Shown here: positions 1 to 12,324 of the stretch, piece after piece
Layout: each line of letters begins with the position of its first letter
Numbering within the stretch: position 1 is the first letter of the stretch
Origin: Aeromonas allosaccharophila
Lineage (GTDB): Bacteria > Pseudomonadota > Gammaproteobacteria > Enterobacterales > Aeromonadaceae
Direction of reading: 5' to 3'
DNA: 64,000 nt
Assembly (NCBI RefSeq): GCF_000819685.1
Contig: NZ_CDBR01000042.1
Location: forward strand, 1 to 64,000
Program-made: the position numbers and the translations under genes
Notes under the pieces: model-generated
Database searches by the model: none
The model's input: the letters and a program-made list of their open reading frames with translations, nothing else
Told to the model about the DNA's origin: nothing

Positions 1-96
1 AAAGTCAAGCGATTGTTTTCGCTTTTCTTTCGGCGCCCACTTCATTAAGAAGCTGGCTCATCAGCTCGGCGTGTTCCGCCGTGCTGGTAGGGGCGC

Positions 97-124
97 ATTA
101 TAGGGAGCCGCGCCGGGATGACAA
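97..124 (-). promoter_or_regulatory. rRNA operon P1-type promoter
   Basis: Read on the minus strand, TTGTCA (119-124) and TATAAT (97-102) are separated by 16 bp. They are followed by a GC-rich discriminator (GCGCCCC) and preceded by an A/T-rich UP-like stretch (about 125-160). This is the architecture of rrn P1 promoters under ppGpp/DksA control. A second minus-strand -35-like TTGACT at 3-8 suggests P2, with its -10 outside the window. The position next to hemG matches E. coli, where hemG abuts rrsA. The rRNA genes themselves lie outside the window, so the assignment is by inference. Confidence 0.8.
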
Positions 125-187
125 GAGCAAAACTGCAAAAAATGGCACTTTTTGCAGTTTTCCGTTTCAACCGTTGCTTTATTAAAC

Positions 188-213
188 AACAGCCCCGCAT
201 CGGCGGGGCTGTT
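188..213 (-). terminator. Terminator of the hemG operon
   Basis: An 11-bp perfect GC-rich stem (188-198 with 203-213) has a 4-base loop. On the minus strand it is followed by a T-rich run. It separates hemG from the rRNA promoter. Confidence 0.8.
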
Positions 214-246
214 CCGGGCAATAAACCCTGAATTTACATCACACTG

Positions 247-771
247 CTACCTTTTTGACCAGAATTCGCGGGCAAAGCTGCGCACCTTTTCCCAATCGGT
301 AAACTCGAGGTCCTTGCTGGTATCGGTGCTACCACCGGTGATCTTCATGATCAGCTGGATGATGCGAGTCTGCCACCAGTTATAGCGGGAGTACTGCAGC
401 GCACCGGCAAACACCCCCAGGGTTTTCGGCTTCCAGGGTGAGAGGCGCAGGAACTTCTTCATATAGGCATTGGTTTGTGGCGTCTGCTTCTCTGGCTTGC
501 GGGCAGTCAGGTTGACACAGAAGAAGGCCGCATTGGCCACCTCCAACTGCTCCTGATGGGCATGAATAAAGCTGAACAGGCTGGGATGGAAGTTGCCATA
601 ACGAATGGAGGCACCGATCAAGACCTTGGCATACTTGCTGAGGTTGCACATCGGCAAGGTGTGCAGGTCATGCGTCACCACTTCACATCCCGGCATCTGC
701 TCCAGCATGACATCGACTATTTTGCGGGTTTGGCCATCCCGAGAGGAATAAAGCACCAGAATCTTGTCCAT
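247..771 (-). CDS. hemG: Menaquinone-dependent protoporphyrinogen IX dehydrogenase
   Basis: Flavodoxin-like enzyme of heme synthesis that oxidises protoporphyrinogen IX to protoporphyrin IX and passes electrons to quinones at the inner membrane. The 174-aa product (E. coli 181) opens with the FMN phosphate loop LYSSRDGQT (residues 7-15). It carries the family blocks GASIRYG and NLTARKPEKQTPQTN. The ATG at 771 is preferred over an upstream in-frame start because only this one lines up with the known N-terminus. The gene lies 7 bp downstream of trkH, in the conserved pepQ-yigZ-trkH-hemG operon that precedes an rRNA operon. Confidence 0.95.
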   Translation of the reverse strand: MDKILVLYSSRDGQTRKIVDVMLEQMPGCEVVTHDLHTLPMCNLSKYAKVLIGASIRYGNFHPSLFSFIHAHQEQLEVANAAFFCVNLTARKPEKQTPQTNAYMKKFLRLSPWKPKTLGVFAGALQYSRYNWWQTRIIQLIMKITGGSTDTSKDLEFTDWEKVRSFAREFWSKR

Positions 772-778
772 AACAACC

Positions 779-2236
779 TCAACTACGCCAGAATGCAGGA
801 GTAAACAGTACCAGAAGCGTGAAAATTTCCAATCGGCCAAACAACATGGCCACCACCAGCACCCACTGGGCCGCTGGCGAGATATTGCCGAAGTTGGCAG
901 AGACCTCTCCCAGCCCCGGACCTACGTTGGTGAAAGCCGCCGCCACGGCGGTGAATGCAGTCACTTCATTTAGCCCCGTCATCAGCAACAGCAGCATGAA
1001 TATAAAGAAGAGAATGATATAGGTAGCGAAATAGCCCCACACCGCCTCGACGATGCGCTCGGGCACCGCCCGATTCCCCAGCTTTAAGGTATAGATGGCT
1101 CTGGGGTGAACCAGCCGCTTCAGCTCGCGCATCCCCTGCATGAACAGGATCATGAAACGCATCACCTTGATGCCGCCGCCGGTACTGCCCGCGCAACAGC
1201 CGATAAAGGCGGAGAACATCAGCAGCATGGGCAGGAACGAGGGCCAGTCGGCATAGGTAGTGGTGCTGTAACCGGTGGTGGTGCCCAGAGAGACCGCCTG
1301 GAACAGCCCGTGGTTGAGCGCCTCTTGCCAGGTGGCGTAGTGTCCGTGGGTCAGCAAGGCGACAAAGCAGATCATCACCAGGGTCGCCTGAATGGCCAGG
1401 AACACCTTGAGTTCCGAGTCATAAAGATAGCGCCCGATCCGAACCGGACGGTGGGAGAAAACGGTAAAGTGGAGCGCAAAGTTCACGCTGGCCAGCAGCA
1501 GGAACACCACGGTAATCAGGTTGATGACCGGACTGTTGAAGAAACCGATGCTGGCGTCGTGGGTAGAGAAGCCACCGACCGACAGAGTCGAGAACGAATG
1601 GCACACCGCATCGAACAACGTCATCCCGGCCAGCCAATAGGCCAGCGCACAGAGCGCGGTCAGCAGCAGATAGATGAACCAGAGCGCCTTGGCCGTTTCG
1701 GCGATACGCGGCGTCACCTTGGTATCCTTCACCGGCCCCGGGATCTCGGCACGGTAGAGCTGCATGCCACCGATCCCGAGCAGCGGCAGAATGGCCACCG
1801 CCAGTACGATGATCCCCATGCCCCCCAGCCACTGCAACAGCTGGCGATAGAACAGAAATGCCTTGGGCAGGTTATCGAGCCCGGTCAGTACCGTTGCGCC
1901 TGTGGTGGTCAGGCCGGAAAAAGATTCGAAGAAGGCCTCCGAGACCGACATGTCCGGCACGTCGCTCATGATGAAGGGCACAGCCCCCACACTGCCCAGC
2001 ACGGTCCAGAACAGCACCACGATGAGGAAGCCCTCTTTCGAGCGCATCTCCTTCTTGTGATAGCGGTTGGGAAACCAGAGCACCACGCCGAGCAGCAGAG
2101 CGATCAGAAAAGAGCTGACGAACTCGGCACCACCCCCATCCCGATAGCCGAAGGCCACCAGTGCAGGCAACAGCATGGTCGAACTGAACAGCGCAACCAG
2201 CAGGCCAACAATGCGAATAATGCTCAGGATGTGCAT
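779..2236 (-). CDS. trkH: Trk system potassium uptake protein TrkH
   Basis: Inner-membrane K+ translocating subunit, working with the cytoplasmic NAD-binding regulator TrkA, which is not in this window. The 485-aa length matches E. coli TrkH (483). Four filter-loop regions are visible: SGLTTTGATVL, STLSVGGFSTHDAS, SLGTTTGYSTT and FTNVGPGLGE. The N-terminus and the C-terminal block FGRLEIFTLLVLFTP are typical of TrkH. The gene sits between yigZ and hemG on the same strand, so it is probably cotranscribed with both. Confidence 0.97.
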   Translation of the reverse strand: MHILSIIRIVGLLVALFSSTMLLPALVAFGYRDGGGAEFVSSFLIALLLGVVLWFPNRYHKKEMRSKEGFLIVVLFWTVLGSVGAVPFIMSDVPDMSVSEAFFESFSGLTTTGATVLTGLDNLPKAFLFYRQLLQWLGGMGIIVLAVAILPLLGIGGMQLYRAEIPGPVKDTKVTPRIAETAKALWFIYLLLTALCALAYWLAGMTLFDAVCHSFSTLSVGGFSTHDASIGFFNSPVINLITVVFLLLASVNFALHFTVFSHRPVRIGRYLYDSELKVFLAIQATLVMICFVALLTHGHYATWQEALNHGLFQAVSLGTTTGYSTTTYADWPSFLPMLLMFSAFIGCCAGSTGGGIKVMRFMILFMQGMRELKRLVHPRAIYTLKLGNRAVPERIVEAVWGYFATYIILFFIFMLLLLMTGLNEVTAFTAVAAAFTNVGPGLGEVSANFGNISPAAQWVLVVAMLFGRLEIFTLLVLFTPAFWRS

Positions 2237-2272
2237 TACAGCTCCCTTTCCCCAATTAAAGAGCGATGGATT

Positions 2273-2890
2273 CTAGCCATCTAAGGGACTGAGGGATACC
2301 CGTCCATGAGTCCGGTCGGTCAATTCACGGTCCACCTGAGCCCAAACCGAGGACTCCCACGCTACCTGCAAGGTGACCTGCTGACCGTAATCGGCCGCCA
2401 GCAATTCGCCATTGTGGCTGCTGATCAGCGACTCGACCGTCCCCATGTCACCGTAATCGCAGTGAATGAGAGAGGGAGTGCGCGGCACCTTGAGCAGGGT
2501 AGGCAATTGCTTGAGGGCAGCACCGACGCCGCCCCCATAGGCTTTGACCAGTCCACCGGTGCCAAGCTGGATGCCGCCGTAATACCGCACCACCACGGCG
2601 CAGATTTCACCGAGCCCCGAGCCCATCAACTGGGCCAGGATCGGCTTGCCCGCCGTACCGGACGGTTCGCCATCATCGCTGAAGCCGTAGACCTGACTAT
2701 CTTGCGGCGCCCCCGCAACAAAGGCCCAGCAGTGATGGCGAGCGGTCGGATGTTGGCGCTTGATCTCGTTGACCCACCCCTTGGCCGCCTCGACGGTCGG
2801 GGTGTGGGCAATCAGGGTAATGAAGCGGCTCTTCTTTATCTCTTCGGTCAACTCCAGCGGGGCAGCCGGAATGGAGTACGCTGCCGCCAT
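2273..2890 (-). CDS. yigZ: IMPACT/UPF0029 family protein YigZ
   Basis: A 205-aa protein of the YigZ/IMPACT family. The N-terminal domain (about 1-120) has the family signatures ARHHCWAF, SDDGEPSGTAGKPI and VVRYYGGIQLGTGGLVKAYG. A DUF1949-like C-terminal domain follows. Eukaryotic IMPACT modulates Gcn2; the bacterial role is not settled. The start ATG overlaps the pepQ stop by one base (TGATG), which implies translational coupling. The adjacency to pepQ and trkH is the same as in E. coli. Confidence 0.93.
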   Translation of the reverse strand: MAAAYSIPAAPLELTEEIKKSRFITLIAHTPTVEAAKGWVNEIKRQHPTARHHCWAFVAGAPQDSQVYGFSDDGEPSGTAGKPILAQLMGSGLGEICAVVVRYYGGIQLGTGGLVKAYGGGVGAALKQLPTLLKVPRTPSLIHCDYGDMGTVESLISSHNGELLAADYGQQVTLQVAWESSVWAQVDRELTDRTHGRVSLSPLDG

Positions 2891-4212
2891 CAGAGCCCTG
2901 CTTGTCTGGTCATGTTCTCCACCCCGTTGGCGTGCAGCACTATATTGTCTTCGATGCGGATGCCACCAAACGGCCGCAGTGCCTCGACCTTGTTCCAGTT
3001 GACCCGTTTGCCCTGTTCGCCCTGACGCAGCGGCTCCAGCAAACTGTCGATGAAGTAGAGTCCCGGCTCGATGGTGAACACCTGATCCACCTCCATCACC
3101 CGGGTGCAGCGCAGATAGGGGAACAGCTCGGGCGCCGCCAGATGGGTGCCGCGCTCATCCTGCATGAACCCGCCCGCATCGTGTACCTGCAGACCGAGGA
3201 AGTGGCCGAGGCCGTGAGGGAAGAAGACGTTGGTCACCCCGGTATTGATCATCTCGTCCACCGACATGTCCACCAGCTCGGTGGTCTGCAGCAGGCGCGC
3301 CAGCTTGTGATGCATCAGCAGGTGCAGCTCGCTGTAGCGGCGACCCGGCTTGATCTCCTTGATGATCTCCTGCTGCTGCTCGTCGAGGGCAGCAATCAGA
3401 TCGGCAAACTCGCCGCGCCGCCACGCCCAGGTGCGGGTGATGTCGGAGGCATAACCGTGAAAATCGACGCCGGCATCGATCAGGAAGGAGTGACGCTCCA
3501 CATCCGGCACCCGCAAGGCAGACAAATGGGTGTAGTGCAGGATGGCCGCATTGCGGTTGATGGCGACGATATTGCTATAAGGTGCCTCATTGGCCCCCTG
3601 CCCGACCGCCTTCATGTAGGCCAGATTGATCTCGAACTCGCTCGCCCCCGCCATAAAGGAGTCCTTGGCAGCGATATGGCCGCGCACCCCGATGCGGTTC
3701 GCCTCGCGCAGACACTCCAGTTCGTAGGGGGTCTTGTAGGCGCGGTGATAGTGCAGGTAGTTGAGTACCGCCTCGGGATTGGGCTGGGTCAGCCCCAGCA
3801 GCTCGGCCACTTCCAGATGCCCGCCCAGGTAGGCCCACTCCTGCTTGTTGGCAGGCAGATGATCGGCCACCTGCTCCGGCCTCGTCAGGAAACGGATATC
3901 GAAGAACTCGACCCAGAAGGCATTGGGCAGATCCGCCACCTTGTGCCAGAAATCCACAGGGCGATAGAACAGCAGCACCGGCTTGTTCACCCCGTCCACC
4001 AGCAGCCAGCAGTGGGGGTTGTCCAGCACCGGCAACCAGGCCTTGAAGTGCGGGTTTACCTTGAACGGGTAATCCTGATCATCGAGGAAGATGCGGTGGG
4101 TCTGGCCGGAGTGGATGGCCAGTCCGCTGAGCCCCTGTTGTTGCAGAATGTCGCGGGTGCGCTGCTGCAAGGTATCGAGGTGCTGGGCAAAAAGTTGGCT
4201 GTAGCTGCTCAT
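2890..4212 (-). CDS. pepQ: Xaa-Pro dipeptidase
   Basis: Cytoplasmic M24-family dinuclear metal peptidase that cleaves dipeptides with a C-terminal proline. The 440-aa protein is close to E. coli PepQ (443). Metal ligands are recognisable: D246 and D257 (LIDAG, ASDITR), H337 in HGLGHFLG, E382 in TIEPGLYF and E421 in RIEDN. The N-terminal non-catalytic domain covers about residues 1-160. It is the first gene of the leftward pepQ-yigZ-trkH-hemG operon and is divergent from the acetoacetyl-CoA synthetase gene. Confidence 0.96.
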   Translation of the reverse strand: MSSYSQLFAQHLDTLQQRTRDILQQQGLSGLAIHSGQTHRIFLDDQDYPFKVNPHFKAWLPVLDNPHCWLLVDGVNKPVLLFYRPVDFWHKVADLPNAFWVEFFDIRFLTRPEQVADHLPANKQEWAYLGGHLEVAELLGLTQPNPEAVLNYLHYHRAYKTPYELECLREANRIGVRGHIAAKDSFMAGASEFEINLAYMKAVGQGANEAPYSNIVAINRNAAILHYTHLSALRVPDVERHSFLIDAGVDFHGYASDITRTWAWRRGEFADLIAALDEQQQEIIKEIKPGRRYSELHLLMHHKLARLLQTTELVDMSVDEMINTGVTNVFFPHGLGHFLGLQVHDAGGFMQDERGTHLAAPELFPYLRCTRVMEVDQVFTIEPGLYFIDSLLEPLRQGEQGKRVNWNKVEALRPFGGIRIEDNIVLHANGVENMTRQAGL

Positions 4213-4296
4213 GGCGTCCTGCTCCGAGGTGAATGTGATAGCAGCATAACACCAAGCTCGGGGCTGCTCGACCCGTCAAGCTGCCGCTTCGTGAGA

Positions 4297-4310
4297 TAAC
4301 GCATGCGTTA
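4297..4310. promoter_or_regulatory. 14-bp perfect palindrome between pepQ and the CoA ligase gene
   Basis: TAACGCATGCGTTA is a perfect inverted repeat in the 190-bp intergenic region, 93 bp before the acetoacetyl-CoA synthetase start and 84 bp from the pepQ start. It could be an operator for either gene. No regulator can be named from the sequence alone. The rest of the gap is A/T-rich and could hold promoters for both directions. Confidence 0.4.
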
Positions 4311-4402
4311 CAACCTGTTTGTTATCAACGCAAAACCAATCATTAACAAATCAAAAACAATTCAATACACTGCCGGTAGATACATGAAGTCAGGGATTAC
4401 TC

Positions 4403-6340
<1,938 letters not shown>

Positions 6341-6360
6341 TAACAAACTCACATTCATTG

Positions 6361-6386
6361 GAGGCGCCGCAAGGCGCCTCTCTTTT
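6361..6386 (+). terminator. Rho-independent terminator after the CoA ligase gene
   Basis: An 8-bp stem (6361-6368 with 6373-6380) with a GCAA loop is followed by TCTTTT. It separates the ligase gene from fadBA. Confidence 0.8.
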
Positions 6387-6422
6387 GCCCGTTTTGTGAT
6401 GAAGAGCTTTTACTCGATAACT

Positions 6423-6437
6423 GTTAAACAAATGTTT
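6423..6437 (+). promoter_or_regulatory. ArcA-like box upstream of fadB
   Basis: GTTAAACAAATGTTT matches the published 15-base ArcA consensus (GTTAATTAAATGTTA) at 12 positions. It lies 108 bp before the fadB start. ArcA represses fatty-acid oxidation genes anaerobically in E. coli, so the site is plausible. No clear FadR palindrome is seen in this gap. Confidence 0.4.
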
Positions 6438-6544
6438 TAAATAGGTGTTGAAAATGTCTCCTTTTGGATCAATAGTGAGCCTCGCCCCCTGCTGGGGATA
6501 AAGGAGCAACACCCCCCACTGAGTGGGAACAAGGAGACACTCTC

Positions 6545-8692
6545 ATGATCTACCAAGGCGAAACCCTGTCGGTCAGCTACCTCGAAAACGGCATTGCCGA
6601 GCTGAGGTTTGATGCCCCGGGTTCAGTCAACAAGCTGGATCGCGCTACCCTGCTCTCCCTGAGCGAAGCGATCGCCGCACTACAACAAGAACGTGAACTA
6701 AAAGGTCTGATCCTCACCTCTGGCAAAGACGCCTTTATCGTCGGCGCCGATATTACCGAATTCCTGGAACTGTTCGATCTGCCGCAAGAAGATCTGCTCG
6801 GCTGGCTGAAAAAGGCCAACGACATCTTCAATGCCATCGAAGATCTGCCGGTTCCTACCCTCTCCGCCATCAAGGGCCACGCCCTGGGCGGCGGCTGCGA
6901 GACCATCCTCTCCACCGACTTCCGTCTGGCTGATACCAGCGCCAAAATCGGCCTGCCCGAAACCAAACTTGGCATCATGCCGGGCTTTGGCGGCACCGTC
7001 CGTCTTCCGCGGGTGATCGGCGCCGACAACGCGCTGGAGTGGATCACCACCGGCAAGGATGTCCGTGCCGATGACGCCCTCAAGGTGGGTGCCATCGATG
7101 CCGTGGTCGCCCCCGAGGCACTGCAGGGCGCTGCGCTGCAGATGATCAAGGACGCCATCGCAGGCAAGCTGGACTGGCAGAGCCGTCGCGCCGCCAAAAA
7201 AGCGCCGCTGCGCCTCTCCAAACTGGAAGCCATGATGAGCTTCACCACCGCCGCCGGCATGGTTGCCGCCGTGGCGGGCAAACACTATCCGGCACCGATG
7301 ACTGCGGTGAAAACCGTCGAGGCCGCCGCAGGTATGGGCCGTGACGAGGCGCTCAACGTCGAGGCACAAGGCTTTATCAAGCTGGCCAAAACCGATGTCG
7401 CCAAGGCGCTGGTCGGTATCTTCCTCAACGATCAACACATCAAGGCGCTGGCCAAGAAGGCGGCCAAGCAGGCAGCTAAGGCCACTAGCCACGCCGCCGT
7501 ACTGGGTGCCGGCATCATGGGGGGCGGCATCGCCTACCAGTCTGCCAGCAAGGGCATTCCAGCGGTGATGAAGGATATCAACGAAAAGGCTCTGGCACTT
7601 GGCATGGGCGAAGCCACCAAGCTGCTCAACGGCCAGCTCGAGAAGGGCCGCATCGACGGCATCAAGATGGGCCAGGTGCTCTCCGCCATTACACCGACCC
7701 TCAGCTATGACAACGTCAAGCATGTGGATGTGGTAGTCGAAGCCGTGGTCGAGAACCCGAAAGTGAAGGCCGCCGTACTGGGCGAAGTGGAAGGGATCAT
7801 TGGCGAAGACGCCGTGCTCGCCAGCAACACCTCGACCATTCCCATCTCCCTGCTGGCCAAGGGGCTGAAGCGCCCGCAGAACTTCTGCGGCATGCACTTC
7901 TTCAACCCGGTACACCGCATGCCGCTGGTGGAGATCATCCGCGGCGAGCAGACCTCCGATGAAACCATCAACCGCGTGGTGGCCTATGCCGCCGCCATGG
8001 GCAAGTCCCCGGTGGTGGTCAACGACTGCCCGGGCTTCTTCGTCAACCGCGTGCTGTTCCCCTACTTCTTCGGCTTCAACAAGCTGGTCGCCGATGGCGC
8101 CGACTTCGCCGCCGTCGACAAGGTGATGGAGAAGGAGTTTGGCTGGCCGATGGGCCCCGCCTACCTGCTGGACGTGGTCGGCATCGACACCGGTCACCAT
8201 GCCGGTGATGTGATGGCGCAGGGCTTCCCGGCGCGCATGAGCAAGGAAGGCCGCACCGCCATCGACGTGATGTATGAGGTGAGCCGCTTCGGTCAGAAGA
8301 ATGGCAAGGGTTTCTACGCTTACGAGCAGGACAAGAAGGGCAAACCGAAGAAGGTGGCCGACGCCGCCAGCTACGAGCTGCTGGCCCCCATTGCCAAGCC
8401 GAAGCAGGACTTTGACAAGGAAGCCATCATCGCTCGCATGATGATCCCGATGATCAACGAGGTGGTGCTCTGTCTGGAAGAGGGCATTGTTGCCACGCCA
8501 GCCGAAGCCGACATCGCACTGGTCTACGGTCTGGGCTTCCCTCCCTTCCGCGGCGGCGTGTTCCGCTATCTGGACACCATAGGTCTGGATCGCTACGTGG
8601 CCATGGCCGACCAGTATGCCGATTTGGGCCCGCTCTACCGCGTCAGCGACAAGCTGCGCGAGATGGCCGCCCATGGCAAAACCTTCTACTGA
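6545..8692 (+). CDS. fadB: Fatty acid oxidation complex subunit alpha FadB
   Basis: Aerobic beta-oxidation multifunctional enzyme with enoyl-CoA hydratase, isomerase and L-3-hydroxyacyl-CoA dehydrogenase activities; it pairs with FadA in an alpha2beta2 complex. The 715-aa protein has the hydratase catalytic glutamates E119 (HALGGGCET) and E139 (GLPETKLG). A Rossmann motif [12 protein letters not shown] opens the dehydrogenase domain near residue 320. The dehydrogenase catalytic histidine lies in [20 protein letters not shown] gives a good ribosome site. fadA follows after 21 bp. Confidence 0.97.
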   Translation: MIYQGETLSVSYLENGIAELRFDAPGSVNKLDRATLLSLSEAIAALQQERELKGLILTSGKDAFIVGADITEFLELFDLPQEDLLGWLKKANDIFNAIEDLPVPTLSAIKGHALGGGCETILSTDFRLADTSAKIGLPETKLGIMPGFGGTVRLPRVIGADNALEWITTGKDVRADDALKVGAIDAVVAPEALQGAALQMIKDAIAGKLDWQSRRAAKKAPLRLSKLEAMMSFTTAAGMVAAVAGKHYPAPMTAVKTVEAAAGMGRDEALNVEAQGFIKLAKTDVAKALVGIFLNDQHIKALAKKAAKQAAKATSHAAVLGAGIMGGGIAYQSASKGIPAVMKDINEKALALGMGEATKLLNGQLEKGRIDGIKMGQVLSAITPTLSYDNVKHVDVVVEAVVENPKVKAAVLGEVEGIIGEDAVLASNTSTIPISLLAKGLKRPQNFCGMHFFNPVHRMPLVEIIRGEQTSDETINRVVAYAAAMGKSPVVVNDCPGFFVNRVLFPYFFGFNKLVADGADFAAVDKVMEKEFGWPMGPAYLLDVVGIDTGHHAGDVMAQGFPARMSKEGRTAIDVMYEVSRFGQKNGKGFYAYEQDKKGKPKKVADAASYELLAPIAKPKQDFDKEAIIARMMIPMINEVVLCLEEGIVATPAEADIALVYGLGFPPFRGGVFRYLDTIGLDRYVAMADQYADLGPLYRVSDKLREMAAHGKTFY

Positions 8693-9877
<1,185 letters not shown>

Positions 9878-10005
9878 TAACCAGCCGGATCGACGGGATG
9901 CACTACTGAGAGTTGTCCCTTTTCAGGGTCAGTCTGACTGGCCCCTTTTCAAGTCTGTGACGATCGCCACACGGGGTGATCGTCAGTGGTCAGAAGCTGT
10001 CTGTT

Positions 10006-10033
10006 GGCCGTCCCGTTTGGGTCGGCCTTTTTT
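10006..10033 (+). terminator. Terminator after fadBA
   Basis: A hairpin (10006-10014 with 10019-10027, one T-T mismatch) is followed by TTTTTT. Just upstream, about 9959-9985, is another inverted repeat (GACGATC...GATCGTC) without a T-run. No gene is seen in 9878-10155. Confidence 0.75.
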
Positions 10034-10155
10034 CGTTTTAACCTTATCAATAGCCTGTTATTGCCTTAAACCTCACATTAGATGGGGGGCTTGCTTGCTT
10101 TTTACTCCCCCGACAGGTTCAATCTGCACAAAAAAATGGGTGGATGCACATACAT

Positions 10156-10878
10156 ATGTCAATGAGCAAACAACTGCTGATCGTCGATGACGACCAAGAG
10201 ATCCGCGAGCTGCTCAATGAGTACCTGACCCGGGCGGGCTTTCAGGTATTGACGGCGGCGGAGGGCAACGAGATGCGCCAGCAACTCGCCCAGCACAGCC
10301 CGGACCTCATTATTCTGGACATCATGATGCCCGGCGAGGACGGTTTTACCCTCTGCCAGCAGATCCGTCGTGACTCCCAGGTGCCCATCATCATGCTGAC
10401 CGCCGCTTCCGACGAAGCGGATCGGGTGATCGGCCTCGAACTCGGTGCCGACGACTATATCGCCAAGCCGTTCAGCCCCCGTGAACTGCAGGCCCGTATC
10501 AAGGCGCTGCTGCGCCGCGCCGAATTCCGCCAGCCGGAAAAAGAGAAAGAGCCGAGCCGCCGCCTGCGTTTTGCCGAGTGGACCCTCGACACCCTGAGCC
10601 ACCAGCTGACCCATGACGATGGCAGCCTGCTGGATCTCTCCGGCAGCGACGCCATGCTGCTCGGCATGTTCCTGCAACAACCCGGCGTGGTGCTGGATCG
10701 GGATACCATCTCCGATGCCACCCGCGGCCGCGAAAGCCTGCCGATGGAGCGCGGCATCGACGTGCAGATCAGCCGTCTGCGCCAGAAGCTGGGCGACAAC
10801 GGCAAGAGCCCGCGCATCATCAAGACCATTCGCGGTAGCGGCTACATGCTGATTGCCGAGGTGCACGAGCTGCCATGA
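10156..10878 (+). CDS. OmpR-family response regulator
   Basis: A 240-aa two-component regulator. The receiver domain (about 5-120) has the acidic pair D12/D13, phospho-acceptor D55 (LIILDIMMP) and the conserved lysine in YIAKPFS. A winged-helix DNA-binding domain (about 140-235) follows and ends in IRGSGYML. The start could also be ATG 10144 or 10162; 10156 has a GGGTGG purine tract about 12 bases upstream. The stop overlaps the kinase ATG by 4 bases (ATGA), so the pair is translationally coupled. The signal is unknown; linkage to a sugar-type binding protein suggests carbohydrate control. Confidence 0.9.
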   Translation: MSMSKQLLIVDDDQEIRELLNEYLTRAGFQVLTAAEGNEMRQQLAQHSPDLIILDIMMPGEDGFTLCQQIRRDSQVPIIMLTAASDEADRVIGLELGADDYIAKPFSPRELQARIKALLRRAEFRQPEKEKEPSRRLRFAEWTLDTLSHQLTHDDGSLLDLSGSDAMLLGMFLQQPGVVLDRDTISDATRGRESLPMERGIDVQISRLRQKLGDNGKSPRIIKTIRGSGYMLIAEVHELP

Positions 10879-12320
10879 GCAACAAGTGGTCCTGGGGGGC
10901 GCTGGTACCCCGCTCCCTGCTGTCACGGATGATCCTGCTGCTGTTGCTGGCCATCCTGCTCTCCCAGACCATTCTGACCGGCATCTGGATGCAGCAGATC
11001 CAGAAGCGGGAGCTGGAGGGGATGATCAGCACCACCCGCAACCTGGCACTCTCCGCTGCTTCCACCGTCAACTTCTTCAAATCCCTGCCGCTGCAGTATC
11101 GCCATATCGCCCTCGACCAGCTGCGCAACATGGGTGGCAGCCGCTTCTTCGTCTCGCTCAACGAGGAAGAGATCCACATCAACGCCATCCCCGAGAGCGA
11201 GCGCAAGACGCTGGTGCTGCAGGAGGTGCAGGGGGTGCTGACCCGCAAGCTCTCCGATGCCATGGCGATCAAGGTGGACTTCTCCCGACCCGACGACTTG
11301 CACGTATTCAACAACGACACCTTGCTGGCAGACCTGCCCTCCTCCTGGGCCCGCTACACCCTGTCGCTGGAACCGCTCAATCCGCCGGTACTGGTGACCC
11401 AGATCGAGATTGAAAAGGGGGAGTGGCTCTATCTGGCGGCCCTGCTGCCCGCCCCCTACATGACCCTCGACGATACCGTGATGCCGAGCAATCAGGTGCG
11501 TTTCATCGCCCTGATGACTGTGTTCCTCTGCTTCTTCACCTTTATGCTGGTGCGCTGGCAGACCCGTCCGCTGCGCAGGCTCGCCAAGGCGGCGGTCAAT
11601 CTCGGCAAGGATATCGACCAGCCGTCGCTGAAAGAGGAAGGGGCGTCGGAAATCGTGGCGGCCACCCGCGCCTTCAACATCATGCAGCACCGCATTCGCC
11701 GTTATATCGACGATAGGGAGCGGCTGTTCAGCTCCATCTCCCACGACCTCAAGACCCCCATCACCCGGCTGCGGCTGCGGGTCGAGCTGCTTGACGACGA
11801 GGTGCAGATCGGCAAGTTCAACAAGGATCTCGACGAGCTGGAGCTGATGGTGAAAGGTGCGCTGCAGACGGTCAAAGAGACCGACATCCACGAGAACATC
11901 GAGGAGATCGACATCAACGCCCTGCTGGAGCAGATGGCGGAGTCGATGAACCTGCACGACGAGCGGCTGACCATTGAAGGCCACTGCAAGTGGCCCTATC
12001 GCGGCAAGCTGCTGGCGCTCAAGCGCTGCATCGGCAATCTGGTGGACAACGGCATCAAGTACGGCCAGAAGGTGCGCATCATCATCATGGATGACGAGGA
12101 GATGCTGATCCTCTTCATCATGGATGAGGGCCCCGGCCTGCCGGACGATCAGTTCGAGCGCATCTTCGAGCCCTACTACCGGCTCAGTACCGATCAGGCG
12201 GGCACCGGCCTCGGCCTTGGCATCGCCCGCAACATTGCCCACGCCCACGGCGGCGATCTGGTGCTGGAAAACCGTCCGCAAGGTGGCCTGCAGGCCACGC
12301 TCTCCCTACCAAGGCAGTAA
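10875..12320 (+). CDS. Membrane sensor histidine kinase
   Basis: A 481-aa EnvZ-like kinase. One membrane segment lies at about 19-37 and a second at about 208-226, bracketing a periplasmic sensor of about 170 residues. HAMP follows, then HisKA with H290 (SSISHDLKTPITRLR), then HATPase_c with N-box LVDNGIKYG, DEGPGLP and TGLGLGIA. It is coupled to the upstream response regulator and ends 4 bp before the binding-protein gene. The set resembles the GltR/GtrS arrangement known near glucose transport genes in Pseudomonas, but the sensor domain cannot be matched to a ligand here. Confidence 0.9.
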   Translation: MSNKWSWGALVPRSLLSRMILLLLLAILLSQTILTGIWMQQIQKRELEGMISTTRNLALSAASTVNFFKSLPLQYRHIALDQLRNMGGSRFFVSLNEEEIHINAIPESERKTLVLQEVQGVLTRKLSDAMAIKVDFSRPDDLHVFNNDTLLADLPSSWARYTLSLEPLNPPVLVTQIEIEKGEWLYLAALLPAPYMTLDDTVMPSNQVRFIALMTVFLCFFTFMLVRWQTRPLRRLAKAAVNLGKDIDQPSLKEEGASEIVAATRAFNIMQHRIRRYIDDRERLFSSISHDLKTPITRLRLRVELLDDEVQIGKFNKDLDELELMVKGALQTVKETDIHENIEEIDINALLEQMAESMNLHDERLTIEGHCKWPYRGKLLALKRCIGNLVDNGIKYGQKVRIIIMDDEEMLILFIMDEGPGLPDDQFERIFEPYYRLSTDQAGTGLGLGIARNIAHAHGGDLVLENRPQGGLQATLSLPRQ

Positions 12321-12324
12321 CCTT

